Shown one piece after another: positions 56,901-64,000 of a stretch of DNA of 64,000 nucleotides. Source of the DNA: Axinella damicornis (lineage: Eukaryota; Porifera; Demospongiae; Axinellida; Axinellidae). A model generated the notes under the pieces. It did not search any database and was not told where the DNA came from. It worked only from the letters and a program-made list of their open reading frames with translations. Numbering within the stretch: the stretch's first letter is position 1; the number at the start of each line of letters is the position of its first letter. The stretch covers positions 4,832,926-4,896,925 of the forward strand of contig OZ007506.1 of the NCBI GenBank assembly GCA_963931865.1, in the 5' to 3' direction. Both the position numbers and the translations under genes were made by a program.

Positions 56901-59900
56901 GGCTCGCCAAAATTGGGACGCAAAGGTCGATATCTATGACGTACAGGGAGGCTGGAAATAGGAGGAAATGCTGCTATCCCCATACCCACTTGGCCACGCC
57001 CAGTCTCCACCCACCTTGGTACACACTTCAAGCAACCAGTGGACTATGCACACACCAAGTTTCGCTATCCTAATGTTAATGAGGGCGAGTAACAAGCATC
57101 GATAATACACCTGCCCAGCAAGGTGCCTATCAAAAGTCTCTAAAAGTATGACCTCACTTCACACCCTAACATATGAAGCCCGCTACTCGATGCCTTTTGG
57201 GCTATGCCCACCCAGGTTGGTAATCTGCTTGGGCAAGCACCCGTGTCCAGGCTCACCAAAATTTGGATGGAAGGGGCGATTCCTATGATGTACGGGGAGG
57301 CTGGAATTATAGGGAAACGCCATAAATAGCCTACATGCCATTCTATAAGAGCACATATCTCCTAATCCCAACAGAGCCCCAACAAATTTATTTTACAGCT
57401 TTTAGTTGAAAGTCTAGCAAGTATCACCACTAATTATCAGAAAATATAAAGTGGCACTTTTCTTGTAAGGTCAAAGGTCAAAGTTTTGGAATGTGCGTCT
57501 CTCCTAAACTTTGTCGGATGAAGCCATACAAGATACCATATGAAAGCCCATTCTTTATGCTTCAAGATAGTGCAATCGATATTGCAAAACAATCAAGTAT
57601 GAGAAAGTTATGAGGATTTGAATAGTTACTATACCAGCAAAAATCGGGAAAAAGATGAATTTTTGATGCACTATAATCAGGAAGCCATACAACATACGAG
57701 AGTAAGATTTTGTCTGGCTTCATAAAACCACAAGTAGTACTTACAAACCAAGTTTCGTCCAATTCTGAGGGGGTCACTTGCAAACTTTTGCTGAATTGAT
57801 TTGGAATTACCCGTAGAGGAAGTGTGTATGAGGGGAGAGTGGAGAAGGGGAAGGGGTGCGGTGCGGAGAGGGCGAGGGTAGGTGTGGAGAGTAGTGAGTG
57901 TGAGTGAGGTAGGGGAGAGGGTGTGTTACATGTACACGTACAGGGAAGAGGAGGAGACCACACACCCAATCATGGTCTCACGGCGGATTGCTTGTACAAT
58001 GTACATGTAGCAGTGTTTCTTAAGGTTACGGGATCCCTGCACGCGGATACGCGCGCCGTATACTTAATTAAGCGCTATTTCATAGTTTTTTGTCGCCAAA
58101 AATAAAGCCGTGTGATCCGACCTGGACTTGAAAGACCGTATTGAAATAGGCACAAACTGTATAGAAAGGGCCGGACGAAGCGTTTTTTGTAAATACTGAT
58201 GACCGTTCCGAAGTTATACGATGCTGTATTCCAAAGAGGGGAGTCAAGATGGCGGTTATTCGCACTCAAGAGTCGTTCTTTCGAGGACTGCTCAACCTAG
58301 CCACAAAACGCTTACGTCCCGCCCTAGAGCTTCCTATCGCGTGTCTCCCTGCAGTAGAATCGAGTTGCTGGCGGTCTTCGCACTGGGGATTTTTGGCGAA
58401 TAGTTTGCTGGAACCGATTTAACCAGCATACAACGGCTACAGTGTGAGCTACTGTAATGATGATTAGTCTGCATGTTGTCTACCCTCCCTGCTTTGTGTC
58501 GAGAAAGTTTGATTTCACTAGCATACTTTCTGTGCGAGAAAAATGGGCTTGAACAAATTGTCTGGCCACGCCCACCGCGCGGGGATCCCGTAACCTTAAG
58601 TTACAAACAGTACACTGGTCTGGGCCAAGCACTCACCCCATTAGAAAGTTTCTTGTTCCCTTTCTCTGCGCTGTTGAGTGCGGCAGAGAGAGAGGCTTCC
58701 AGATTGATTTTATCCTTGCAGTCAATCAGCAGTAGCATTGCCTTTACACTGCATGCATGCAAGGAGGGAAGGGAGAGGGAAGACGGAGGAGGGAGGGGAA
58801 GGGGAAGACAGAGGGGGGAGGGGAGGGGGAAGACGGAGGGGGAAGGGGAAGGGAAGACGGAGGAGGGAGGGGAGAGGGAAGACAGAGGAGGGAGGGGAGA
58901 GGGAAGACGGAGGAGGGAGGGGAGAGGGAAGATGGAGGAAGGAGAGGAGAGGGAAGACGGAGGAGGGAGGGGAGAGGAAAGATGGAGGAGGGAGGGGAGA
59001 GGGAAGACGGAGGAGGGAGGGGAGAGGGAAGACGGAGGAGGGAGGGGAAGGAGAAGATGGAGGGGGGAGGGAAGATGGAGGAGGTAGAAAGGGGAGAGGT
59101 AGAAAAAGAGGACAAGAGAGGAAATGGGATAGCAAAGAAAGAAAGGAGAGGGAGAGGCGAATGAAATAGAGGCAGTGTTCTCACACTGAATAAGGGTAAG
59201 GTACATGTAGCACACACTGCACAGACCGTCTCCTCACTGAGCACTGTCCATGCATTACCATATTACTCATGGGTACATTCACATTGAAAAATGACAGGTG
59301 TAAGCACCTTCAATAGAGGCCTAGAGAGAACCCTGGTGTGGGCATGTCCCGACTATTGCTACATGTATATACAGATTCTGCAGATGTGATATGCTCAGAT
59401 GTCATTTAACACTGACCTTATGGCTCCAACTACTGACATTATCACAATCCCTTCAATAAGACCAGCCTGGGCGAGGTGGGGGGGGGGGGGGGGGGGGGGG
59501 GGGAGACAGTCAACATTCAGTAATTGTCAACATGGTACTCTCTTGGTCAACAACAACAAAGGGTGGTTGCTCTAACAAAGGATGTACATTGTGGTAATGG
59601 TGGTGCAGAGCTGCCAACATGCAGAAGTTGAAAGGAGTTCAACTTGTGCTGTATACGCCACTCAACCGGCCCCTCATGCAGGGTGTGGTTAGAGTTCGGT
59701 TAGGACCAGCATAAATACTGCATACATGTGTATATGGCATACAGATGCTGAAATCACCCATCTTCATGGAAAACACCTATATACAAGGATCTTTGGGAAC
59801 AGCCATCCCTTAACCTCAACATGGACAATGGGCAATTCCATTAAAGTCGTACACCCCCTGCGGAGGACCGTTAATTGTGTCCCAGGTGGGGTGTAGTCAA

Positions 59901-60230
59901 GTAATTGTGTCCTAGGGGGGTACACTGTAGAAATGCCACGGGGGTAGAGGAATTAACCTTTTTAATTGTGTCCCAGATGTTGTTAATTCGCTGTCCTAGG
60001 GGGGAATTGAAATCTCTTCCTCCGCAGGGGGTGTACGGGTGACCAGTGTACAACAATTTAATGGAATAACCTGTAGACCATGTTTTCGTAGTCCATATTA
60101 TCCAAGACTTTAGTTAACCTTCACAAACCTCCTTGAAAGCATATGGAAGTCCGAGGATACCAGCTCCAATGAATGAGATGAAGATGTTGGCGAATATCTT
60201 GAGGTGACTATTTGTCCCTTCATCATGCAT
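32927..60230 (-). CDS. Amino-acid transporter, AAAP family (SLC36/AVT3-like), 17 coding exons, 447 aa
   Basis: Exons in transcript order: 60230-60129, 59466-59417, 58748-58637, 55862-55802, 55058-54993, 53550-53484, 52736-52656, 51445-51368, 48049-47980, 47263-47199, 46738-46672, 45971-45923, 45706-45647, 45544-45456, 34950-34799, 33365-33306, 33041-32927 (TAG). All introns are GT..AG, all junctions in phase, total 1,344 bases. Membrane segments show NIFISFIGAGILGLPYAFKE (residues 15-34), ISVKAMLLLIDC, YVALG..VLVDISIIISQIG, FCCAYLIFI, FYLGVAIYCYEGAGLILSLE, GYLSFGPDTDSIITLNLP, CLCFSLFFTYPIMMFPV, LVTGVIVLCIPDF and ALVGSSCCTLLAFILPGIF: an 11-helix AAAP pattern of normal length. Family members move amino acids, often with protons, at plasma or lysosomal/vacuolar membranes; substrate and site here are unknown. 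The start ATG (60230, G at -3) gives a short cytoplasmic N-terminus. The frame stays open upstream without ATG, so an extra 5' exon is possible. Confidence 0.93.
33371..33386. repeat. Poly-G (poly-C in the transcript) beside transporter exon 16
   Basis: Sixteen G on the plus strand. In the transcript they form the pyrimidine tract directly before TGCAG and exon 16. Confidence 0.8.
34433..34689. mobile_element. Fold-back element, third copy
   Basis: Near-perfect palindrome with ends CTAGAAAC and GTTTCTAG, homologous to 27835-28120 and 31172-31458. It sits in the transporter intron between exons 15 and 16. Confidence 0.8.
35107..35172. mobile_element. 66-bp mini-MITE, TAGCCTCG family
   Basis: TAGCCTCGTTCCCAGGCC and its complement with a short loop. 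Intron 14 of the transporter. No clear target duplication. Confidence 0.7.
35220..35995. other. 3' flank of FReD-like copy 4
   Basis: Matches 17060-17735 apart from small indels and a mini-MITE at 35611-35664 (TAGCCTCATTCCCAGGCC termini, flanked by CTGTCACTCC and CTGTCACCCC). Confidence 0.6.
36001..37061 (-). pseudogene. FReD-like secreted protein, copy 4 (broken by a 32-bp tandem duplication)
   Basis: Group B copy. ATG at 37061 in strong context (ACGATGG), signal peptide MEFKLSFVALVV, single RTLLRDN unit rather than two, fibrinogen-like start and cysteine-rich core. Bases 36337-36368 and 36369-36400 are tandem copies of one 32-base segment. Since 32 is not a multiple of three, the frame shifts after SRQHIWSFG and the product ends at 36207 without the ELIELY tail. 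The original C-terminal frame remains open from 36378 to 36001. No splice signals would remove the extra unit. It lies within intron 14 of the transporter, same strand. Confidence 0.85.
36337..36400. repeat. 32-bp tandem duplication disrupting copy 4
   Basis: Two units starting AAAACTCCAAATGTG, differing at three positions. Other copies have one unit. Confidence 0.9.
37135..37142 (-). promoter_or_regulatory. TATA box of copy 4
   Basis: The minus strand reads TATAAAAG. A start site about 30 bases downstream (near 37112) would lie after the upstream in-frame ATG at 37121 and before the ATG at 37061, supporting 37061 as the start codon. Confidence 0.65.
37150..37520. repeat. Upstream repeat units of copy 4
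   Basis: Three or four diverged units containing CTGACCAGTTACG and CACCAAATTGGACTAAT. The array recurs upstream of copy 5 at 42760-43330. Confidence 0.6.
37825..38855. repeat. 26-bp minisatellite upstream of copy 4, about 39 units
   Basis: Unit core GAAGGGGGTCAAGCTTC followed by ATTCCGGAG variants. Since 26 is not divisible by three and the unit lacks stops in the plus frames, all three frames stay open with a 26-residue period; these frames are artefacts. The array ends about 1.8 kb upstream of the copy 4 start and lies in transporter intron 14. Confidence 0.9.
38860..40880. other. Non-coding part of transporter intron 14
   Basis: No gene seen. A likely MITE at about 39042-39322 has inverted ends around GTTATTAGGCACAGC and GCACCTAATAACGCG plus internal TATAGGCGCAT repeats. 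The rest appears unique and AT-rich. Confidence 0.4.
40888..41010. mobile_element. 123-bp mini-MITE hairpin with 10-bp target duplication
   Basis: AGCCTCGTTCCTAGGCC and complement, forming an almost perfect hairpin. Flanked by AGTGTACTGT on both sides. The empty site is seen near 35340. Confidence 0.82.
41631..42674 (-). CDS. FReD-like secreted protein, copy 5 (intact, 347 aa)
   Basis: Group B copy with start ATG at 42674 (ACGATGG context), signal peptide MESKLSFVALVV to about residue 26, one RTLLRDN unit, fibrinogen-like start (CSEISANCPSGYYW), and the cysteine-rich C-terminal module with DDPLWDGSNC, FCKELPQ and the terminal ELIELYIR. It is the most divergent copy: CGRTTDGAGCDSA replaces CGRARGDSGCDSA, VTHGGPGSRLHVWTF replaces ITHGALGSRQHIWSF, and an insert rich in Asp/Asn precedes NCPC. 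Single exon, nested on the same strand inside transporter intron 14, with its own TATA box 82 bases upstream. Role unknown, probably extracellular. Confidence 0.88.
   Translation of the reverse strand: MESKLSFVALVVLSAGCLLPTPTCSQADDTALPLPLLPRVLNATEQTCPPDDLRNTAHSELAQDIRTLLRDNVVCPAVQMATPAASCSEISANCPSGYYWVRSSNGTAVQVYCDMDRRCGCSSTRGWARVANFDASNTSQQCPSAWRLITTPNRTCGRTTDGAGCDSAVFPTNGIRYSHVCGQIIGYQYGSPDVFTNPSVTLDSYYVDGVSVTHGGPGSRLHVWTFATGVGQDENHQDYNREFDISPYNCPCSGATSPPSYVGQDYFCETGNDDNVDWHGAFFDDDPLWDGSNCGAVGACECTLHSPPWFCKELPQATTDDIEVRICGDEGLANEDSPVELIELYIR
42749..42756 (-). promoter_or_regulatory. TATA box of copy 5
   Basis: The minus strand reads TATAAAAA, 22 bases before an in-frame ATG at 42734 and 82 before the chosen start at 42674. 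Spacing favours the downstream ATG. Confidence 0.65.
42760..43330. repeat. Upstream repeat units of copy 5
   Basis: Four diverged units containing CTGACCAGTTACGCTCTA and CACCAAATTGGACTAAT, colinear with 37150-37520. Confidence 0.6.
43595..44200. repeat. 26-bp minisatellite upstream of copy 5, about 23 units
   Basis: First half is a homogeneous variant (GGGGGTCAATCTTCGTCCC). The second half resembles the array at 37825 (GGGTCAAGCTTC). The two variants meet near 43845. Confidence 0.9.
44685..45205. mobile_element. DNA element with TACCGTATATCTGG ends carrying a HIRAN-like fragment
   Basis: Ends TACCGTATATCTGGAAATTT and complement, subterminal repeats of ATTTTCGTG. Inside, a plus-strand frame (44828-45076) shows GYCVYLEPWEAAVGQEL, VRYAVKN and IIGHLPPRE, which resembles the HIRAN-like module of transposon-associated animal proteins (YAVAV, VGHLPRK). 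It is truncated and probably not a functional gene. Confidence 0.6.
46008..46137. repeat. GGGA simple repeat upstream of transporter exon 12
   Basis: In the transcript this is CCCT/CCTT-rich sequence, ending about 37 bases before the exon 12 acceptor. Bracketed by two copies of GAGAGCATCCA near 45987 and 46143. Confidence 0.85.
46780..46945. repeat. Tandem CATCACATGTAGG repeat
   Basis: Irregular copies of CATCATATGATCACATGTAGG in the intron between transporter exons 10 and 11. Confidence 0.75.
47398..47768. repeat. 90-bp minisatellite, four units
   Basis: Units begin near 47398, 47488, 47578 and 47668, then a partial one. They are almost identical and contain GGGAATGAGGCTAG, the end of the TAGCCTCG MITE family, so the unit probably derives from a MITE terminus. 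Both strands are open because 90 is divisible by three. Lies in a transporter intron. Confidence 0.85.
48496..50267 (+). pseudogene. SAP-SWIM-YqaJ protein fragment, degenerate
   Basis: Lies on the opposite strand inside the transporter intron between exons 8 and 9. A SAP-like exon ends at 48650 (ELKHWLKCRGANTTGKRCDLVKR split: ELKHWLKCRG and CDLVKR) before a GTAAGC donor. A SWIM zinc finger follows near 49230-49290 (CKCKAGAGGCRKHVAAL). A YqaJ-type exonuclease start is at 49750-50090 (EECQWGIIASFFGRVC, AWGNDNEDKAV, WLGASPDGLV). After SPDGLV the expected E-x-K catalytic strand is missing and an unrelated GGGTTAGGG-like insert follows. An in-frame TAG at about 49349 interrupts a stretch resembling homologues, and another stop splits the SAP-to-SWIM segment. 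Most likely a decayed gene or transposon-derived copy. Confidence 0.6.
50386..50814 (+). CDS. Fragment of a transposon-associated protein
   Basis: Open from an acceptor-like CTCACCTACAG near 50378 to TGA at 50814. Contains FSVGYFERRQQAKLWLVTND, DLKSMY and ELILWCDGRTDDD, then an acidic/basic tail with KEKHGEKYDTRKL. This layout matches the N-terminal part of repeat-encoded proteins I have seen in sponge and cnidarian genomes; the family name is not certain. The part expected after KYD is missing. No ATG inside the conserved part. Confidence 0.4.
   Translation, partial: LYIKVKIVNPAKKTDFIFRELHHFNSRFESVTAIRMKLIDEFQQQVPNSVSFSVGYFERRQQAKLWLVTNDDLKSMYCKYPEGELILWCDGRTDDDEQRERSGRKRETSKQQDVDVDEVYKDVKEKHGEKYDTRKLVDFIGR
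51470..52400. repeat. GA-rich minisatellite (about 19-bp unit) upstream of transporter exon 8
   Basis: Units built on GTGGGGAGGGGAGGAAGAG. In the transcript this is a CU-rich tract of about 0.9 kb ending some 25 bases before the exon 8 acceptor. Long frames on both strands (up to 388 codons) reflect the repeat and are not genes. Confidence 0.9.
52740..53140. repeat. GGGA simple repeat abutting transporter exon 7
   Basis: (GGGA)n with interruptions. In the transcript the CCCT run continues to within a few bases of the CTACAG acceptor of exon 7. Confidence 0.9.
53889..54009 (+). other. Candidate plus-strand exon, unrecognised
   Basis: An open stretch ends at a consensus GTGAGT donor at 54010. 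It encodes WLKNSKLDDDKDFYNLLMTM and LDGLEELAYNKQ, which looks like genuine helical protein, but no partner exon was found and the family is not recognised. It lies inside a transporter intron on the opposite strand. Confidence 0.3.
54488..54560. repeat. (ACGT)n repeat and short hairpin
   Basis: ACGTACGT run at about 54494-54535, then GTCTCGGCACTTCGGTGCCG, a small hairpin also related to 9812-9835. A 15-base poly-G follows at 54652-54666. Confidence 0.7.
55070..55795. other. Non-coding transporter intron
   Basis: No gene or notable repeat seen, apart from short TACATGTAC-type palindromes that recur throughout the window. Confidence 0.4.
56100..57815. mobile_element. 1.7 kb fold-back element with about 480-bp inverted repeats
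   Basis: Arms at about 56104-56590 and 57332-57812 are inverted copies (GGGGTAATTCCAAATCAATT, its complement on the right). The interior holds a direct duplication of roughly 340 bases (56640-56960 against 57000-57310) with ACACACCAAGTTT and CTTGGGCA. No transposase frame. Lies in the intron between transporter exons 3 and 4. Confidence 0.82.
58024..58595. mobile_element. MITE with TTAA target duplication (piggyBac-type)
   Basis: Inverted ends GGTTACGGGATCCC and GGGATCCCGTAACC flanked by TTAA at 58020-58023 and 58596-58599. It ends 37 bases from the 3' edge of transporter exon 3. Confidence 0.82.
58765..59095. repeat. 25-bp GA-rich minisatellite upstream of transporter exon 3
   Basis: Units of GGAGGGAGGGGAGAGGGAAG plus ACGGA. 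CU-rich in the transcript, ending within about 20 bases of the exon 3 acceptor. Overlapping long frames are repeat artefacts. Confidence 0.9.
59477..59503. repeat. 27-base poly-G (poly-C in transcript) beside transporter exon 2
   Basis: Ends about 10 bases from the CGCCCAG acceptor of exon 2. Confidence 0.8.
59833..60068. mobile_element. MITE in transporter intron 1
   Basis: Inverted ends around ATTCCATTAAA and TTTAATGGAAT, with subterminal GTACACCCCCTGCGGAGGA and complement. Target duplication not resolved. Confidence 0.65.
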
Positions 60231-60490
60231 TTCAGTGTCTCTCTTTCTCTGCTCTACGCCTCTCAAAAATGAGCTAACAGGTGTCCAACACTTTTCTAAC
60301 ACAGGATATCCGATGTCGATGCCACGGGGTGATCGAATATTTATCTCAGAAATAGCTGATGTCTTTCGGTAATCTGTACTGTTTAAGTATGCACTGAATA
60401 ATAACGGTTGGCGCTAATTGGAATTATCTTGCGCACATGAGACACATGGCGAACACGTGCTCTGCAGATCTGTAGTTCTCACAACAAACA
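60231..60490. promoter_or_regulatory. Candidate bidirectional promoter
   Basis: 260 bases between the divergent starts of the transporter (minus, 60230) and the mitochondrial-type gene (plus, 60491). No clear TATA box in either direction. Part of it may instead be transporter 5' coding or leader sequence, because the transporter frame stays open to about 60410. Confidence 0.45.
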
Positions 60491-62429
60491 ATGGCTGCCA
60501 GCTGCAGAGGTTTCAGTCGTTTGGCTGTTCTTCTGAGCAGAAAAAAGCCCGTCAGATGGCACCAGAACCTCACGGGCGGGAGAGTGCACTCCTGTGTAGG
60601 CAATGGTAAGCGAAAGTAGCTTGGTAGGTCCGGTAGCGTTGTCAACCTGTACTGTCTGAATCAGTGAATGTAGAATGTCCCCTCAGACATTCTACACTAG
60701 CCCCCAGGACAGTGTAGCTACATTACTTTCTTTAGCACAAAGTGTCCCCAGATAAATTATTTGAACTGTACCACTATTAAAGGGATGCTGCTGTGCAATG
60801 CTAGTCTTGTCCTAAGATGTACGTGCCACCAGCAACAAATGGTTGTGTGTTTGTGTGTGCCATTGGCTTACAACTGTGAAGGACAAATCTGAGTTTTGAT
60901 CATGTGACCAAACGTTCTCCAACCAGTTTGGTGCCACCAACATTGTAGCGACGTCCAGTCTGACTGGCAGGACTGCGTTTGGTGATACCGTAAAGTTGTG
61001 CTTTTGAGCGGTGCTGATTGCATGTTGTAAAATTGTGGATGAGGTTTTTCAAACCTGCAGTGAATTAAAGTGTAGTGTACATGTAGAAATGTAAGCAAAT
61101 GCAAAAATCGGTCCCTGGTGAGCTTTAATTGGAATACGACTTTGTTAGTTCTTTTAGCTCGGTTTGTAAATGATAGTAATAGCTACTGTGCGTGCATAGT
61201 TGCTAGGCTAACCTTGCATCCATGCTTTGGGATATACCACAAAGCTGCCTGTATTTGTCTCCATGGCAATGATATGATAGGTCATACATGTACATTGTAC
61301 TTCTATTCAGGAAATGGCAGTTTTGATAGGTACTTCAAGTCTTGTATTCATTGCATACTTGTAATTGATGGGTACCTCTATTGGCCAGACAAGCAGGTCC
61401 CAAACATATTTGCGGGTGAGGGATGAGAAGCTACATGCAACAAATAGTGGCCTTACGCATAGGCTGACTGCAACACTACAGACTGTTTATATCCCTAGCG
61501 TGGTACATGGTGTATATGTATTTTTCTGTGGAGTTGAGCTCCGTCTCTTTCCCACCCAGTTTCTGGCTCAGGAGTGCAGGTGCTGACAGCCCCATTGTCT
61601 GTCAGTTGTCAGCGGTGGCACCCCACGACCACCACCGCTGCTGCCCCCGTGAACAGCAGTATCTTCAGACGGTTTTGGAGGTGGTTTAATGATGAGGTTG
61701 ATGAAAACCAGGTGAGTGTGTGTGTTTGCATGTACGTGTGCAGTAGGTGTGCTAAAGTGTTTGTGTGCATGCATGTGAGTGTGTGTACTTGTGTGTAGGG
61801 AAGGGAGTCCTAATGTGTGTGTGGTGCTTGGATAGGAGTTTTGTAGTAGTCCCACATTGCCAGATCCCTTCCGCACCAAGGGAAAGGGTCTTGGACATGG
61901 CCATAGAGCTGCTTGTCACTTACATGTAGGAATTGATGTAATTCAGCCATGACAATAACAATAGCAATCACCAGAGTAAGACTTGAGCGACCTTGCTGCT
62001 CTTTTGACAGTCTACTCATGAATCGAGACATACATGTATCTTGCTCAGTTCACTTGTCATGCTGCTCTCTACTCACACTCATAATTCCATTAATCACATG
62101 TTTCTGGTAGCATGTGGACGAATACTGCACTGTGATTGGTACTCACTCCATGGTGTGGGTTACCAAACTGCTCTATGGCAAAATTAATGTCCCGGACCTT
62201 TTCCCTCAGTGCTGATCAGAGTCTGACCACATGAAACTAGGTTTGTTGTTGTTTGAAGCCCGAAATGTACCCTTCCAAACCTCCCTTCACTATATCATTT
62301 TCCTTAACTGTGTGTACCCCCTTTGTGTAATCTATTGTGTATAATTGTTGCATCTATACACTCATTCTTGTTCTCTAGATTATTATGGATCTTGAAGAAA
62401 GAGGGGAAAGAGAAGCATTATTACAACGG
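60491..62429 (+). CDS. Probable mitochondrial-targeted protein, first three exons
   Basis: Exons 60491-60605 (donor GTAAGC), 61572-61711 (acceptor GGCTCAG, donor GTGAGT) and 62379-62429 (acceptor TTCTCTAG, donor GTACGA) join in phase to 102 codons and run on past the last donor. The N-terminus MAASCRGFSRLAVLLSRKK is basic, with serine and leucine and no acidic residues, as in mitochondrial presequences. Downstream are FRRFWRWFNDEVDENQ and MDLEERGEREALLQR, a basic-aromatic patch followed by an acidic helix. Family not recognised. Later exons are probably beyond the window. Divergent from the transporter. Confidence 0.6.
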
Positions 62430-64000
62430 GTACGACCCTGTAATAATTGATTGTACAGCTCTGTAGAAACAGTTACATGGGAAAAGTGGGTGTGGCCAGT
62501 TAATGAACAAGTGAACATACACTGTACCTGCATCAATAATTGATGGAGAGATTGACCTAGCTGTCTGATGCTGGTACAAAAGCACATTGTTAGTATCCTA
62601 CAACTTTTGTCCTCCTAATGCTTTGTTGTGGCTTTATGTAATCCTGTTACCTAGGCAACACATTGATGATTATCTCTCCTGACCAATGGAGTTGCCCACA
62701 AAGTAGCATTTAGAATATTCATTATATATGTCCCGCTTGGCCTTAGCAACCAATGACCCACTCACCAGCCAGGGATTGTATATCACTACCTACCGCACAT
62801 TTGAATGTTGGCCCATTTTTGCAATTTGCTATCATGAGTGTTGCACAGAGATGGTGGAGGTTATTTGTGGTCCTGTTTGAGCATGCATTTCCATGAGACT
62901 CAAGTGAACTATACCTAGACAGTTTCTGTGATGAGCTGCTGCCCACAGGAAGTCATTACCACCAGCACTAATGACAATGATCACAGTTGTTGTAATGCCC
63001 CCGCTGAGGGAGGGTGGAGTGAGCTCTTGCATTGTGTTGCATACTAAATGTAGCCTCGTTCCCAGTCCATTCCCTCCATCAGTATTTGCAGTATGCAAAT
63101 CCGGTGTCACAGGAAATTTCGTCACCAGAAAAAATTGTCGCGGCGACGAAATTTCCTAGGATATGCGGTCGCTCTAGTAAATGGAGCGACCGTATTTCCT
63201 AGGAATTATTGTAGCTCCCCAGGAAAATCGGTCGCACGCAAATGGTGTGCCCAAACCAAAGGTGACGAGATACAGGAACCGCTTAGAACAGCGATAAACA
63301 GATAAAACATCAACGTTTGTACTGCCTGCAATGCCAAGATAGTTGGTTATTGTTCAGGTACTTGCTTGGCACACCCGTTGATCGATAATGTTCATCCAAC
63401 TGTCATCCGATTCGACGGTAGATCAGTCCACCCTTTACGAATCCTTCTATCCTTCTTGAGACTTTCAGGAGCATTTGCAATATGCAGGTACCTTAACCCT
63501 TTCCCCGATGTAGCCGGATATATCCGGCATGAGACTTTCATCAGTGATGTCAGACTTCCGGCAATGTCCTTGGGAGATAGGCTCTGCGCCAGCAGAGAGG
63601 GCGGGACAGGGGGAGGTGGGTGGGTTTCAGCACTGAGCCTAGGTAGCATGGCCGCTTTTGGGCTTAGCCTTGAAAAGCCCTTGGTTGGAGCTGGGTGGGC
63701 CATTTCTCTCCTTCTTAGCACAAATGGGCCGAGAAAACAGTCCTCTCGCCTAGTAGGGCCCCCATTTCTGGCAGGGAAGCGTTTTTCTCGGTCTAGACGA
63801 GCGATGGTCGGCAGAGAGCCGTGACTATTGGATGCCCCTTGATGGGTGGGTGTGGTTAGAGTCACGAATGTGTAGAGGATTGCTGCATGGTCATGTGTGT
63901 GGAGTTTGGGGGCTGAAAAGCAGAGACAACGGGAAATATGGTAGGTTTAGTGCATCTATTAGCTAAGAGAGACCTCCGGAGAAAAACAATTTATCGGTTA
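62430..64000. other. Unresolved right end
   Basis: Presumed intron and flanking sequence of the plus-strand gene. It includes a lone TAGCCTCGTTCCCAG MITE end at about 63051, a hairpin at 63155-63202 (GGTCGCTC against GAGCGACC), and a TTAACCCTTTCCCCGATG segment near 63493 that resembles a piggyBac-type end. The frames across 63366-63865 on both strands show no recognised domain. Confidence 0.35.

Noticed and set aside
58601..59244. Repeat frames around 58.6-59.2 kb
   Set aside because: Artefacts of a 25-bp minisatellite. Only 58637-58748 is coding, as transporter exon 3.
61317..61395. Extra exon of the mitochondrial-type gene after TTCTATTCAG at 61316
   Set aside because: The frame can be joined in phase, but the sequence would interrupt the good junction between 60605 and 61572 and has no better support.
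62832..63125. Minus-strand open frame of 97 codons near the right end
   Set aside because: No recognised domain, no ATG in good context and no supporting splice signals.

Overview
The window reads as animal nuclear DNA, most likely from a sponge (Porifera). The basis is spliced genes with GT..AG introns, a cysteine-rich secreted family with a fibrinogen-like start and a conserved ELIELY tail of a type I associate with sponges and cnidarians, a CR1-like LINE, a SAP-SWIM-YqaJ fragment and very dense MITE-like repeats. No database was searched, so the taxon is an inference. Several open frames begin at GTG or TTG; I re-set starts to ATG because this is a eukaryote.

Layout. Bases 1-27,000 are a patchwork of segmental duplications carrying three minus-strand copies of a secreted FReD-like gene (copy 1 at 1-758, broken and cut by the window edge; copy 2 at 7,509-8,564; copy 3 at 17,738-18,787). 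Each has a long 5' region that looks like a TATA-type promoter, a non-coding first exon and a repeat-filled 5' intron. In copy 2 this region carries a roughly 4 kb insertion, in copy 3 a 4.2 kb LINE. Bases 27,000-32,600 hold fold-back elements, inverted duplications and a small array of exon-like modules (ATG plus splice donor).

The main gene is a complete 17-exon amino-acid transporter of the AAAP (SLC36/AVT3-like) family on the minus strand, 32,927-60,230. I assembled it exon by exon from splice signals and reading phase: 1,344 coding bases, 447 residues, every junction in phase. Its 10.5 kb intron 14 contains two more FReD-like copies on the same strand (copy 4 at 36,001-37,061, broken by a 32-bp duplication; copy 5 at 41,631-42,674, intact), each with a TATA box and a 26-bp minisatellite upstream. 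Another intron holds a plus-strand SAP-SWIM-YqaJ fragment. Six of the transporter's acceptors lie next to pyrimidine-rich simple repeats or minisatellites.

A probable mitochondrial-targeted plus-strand gene starts at 60,491, divergent from the transporter, and leaves the window. The rest is mostly non-autonomous DNA transposons. Several have exact 9-bp target duplications, and some insertions can be checked against an uninserted duplicate inside the window.
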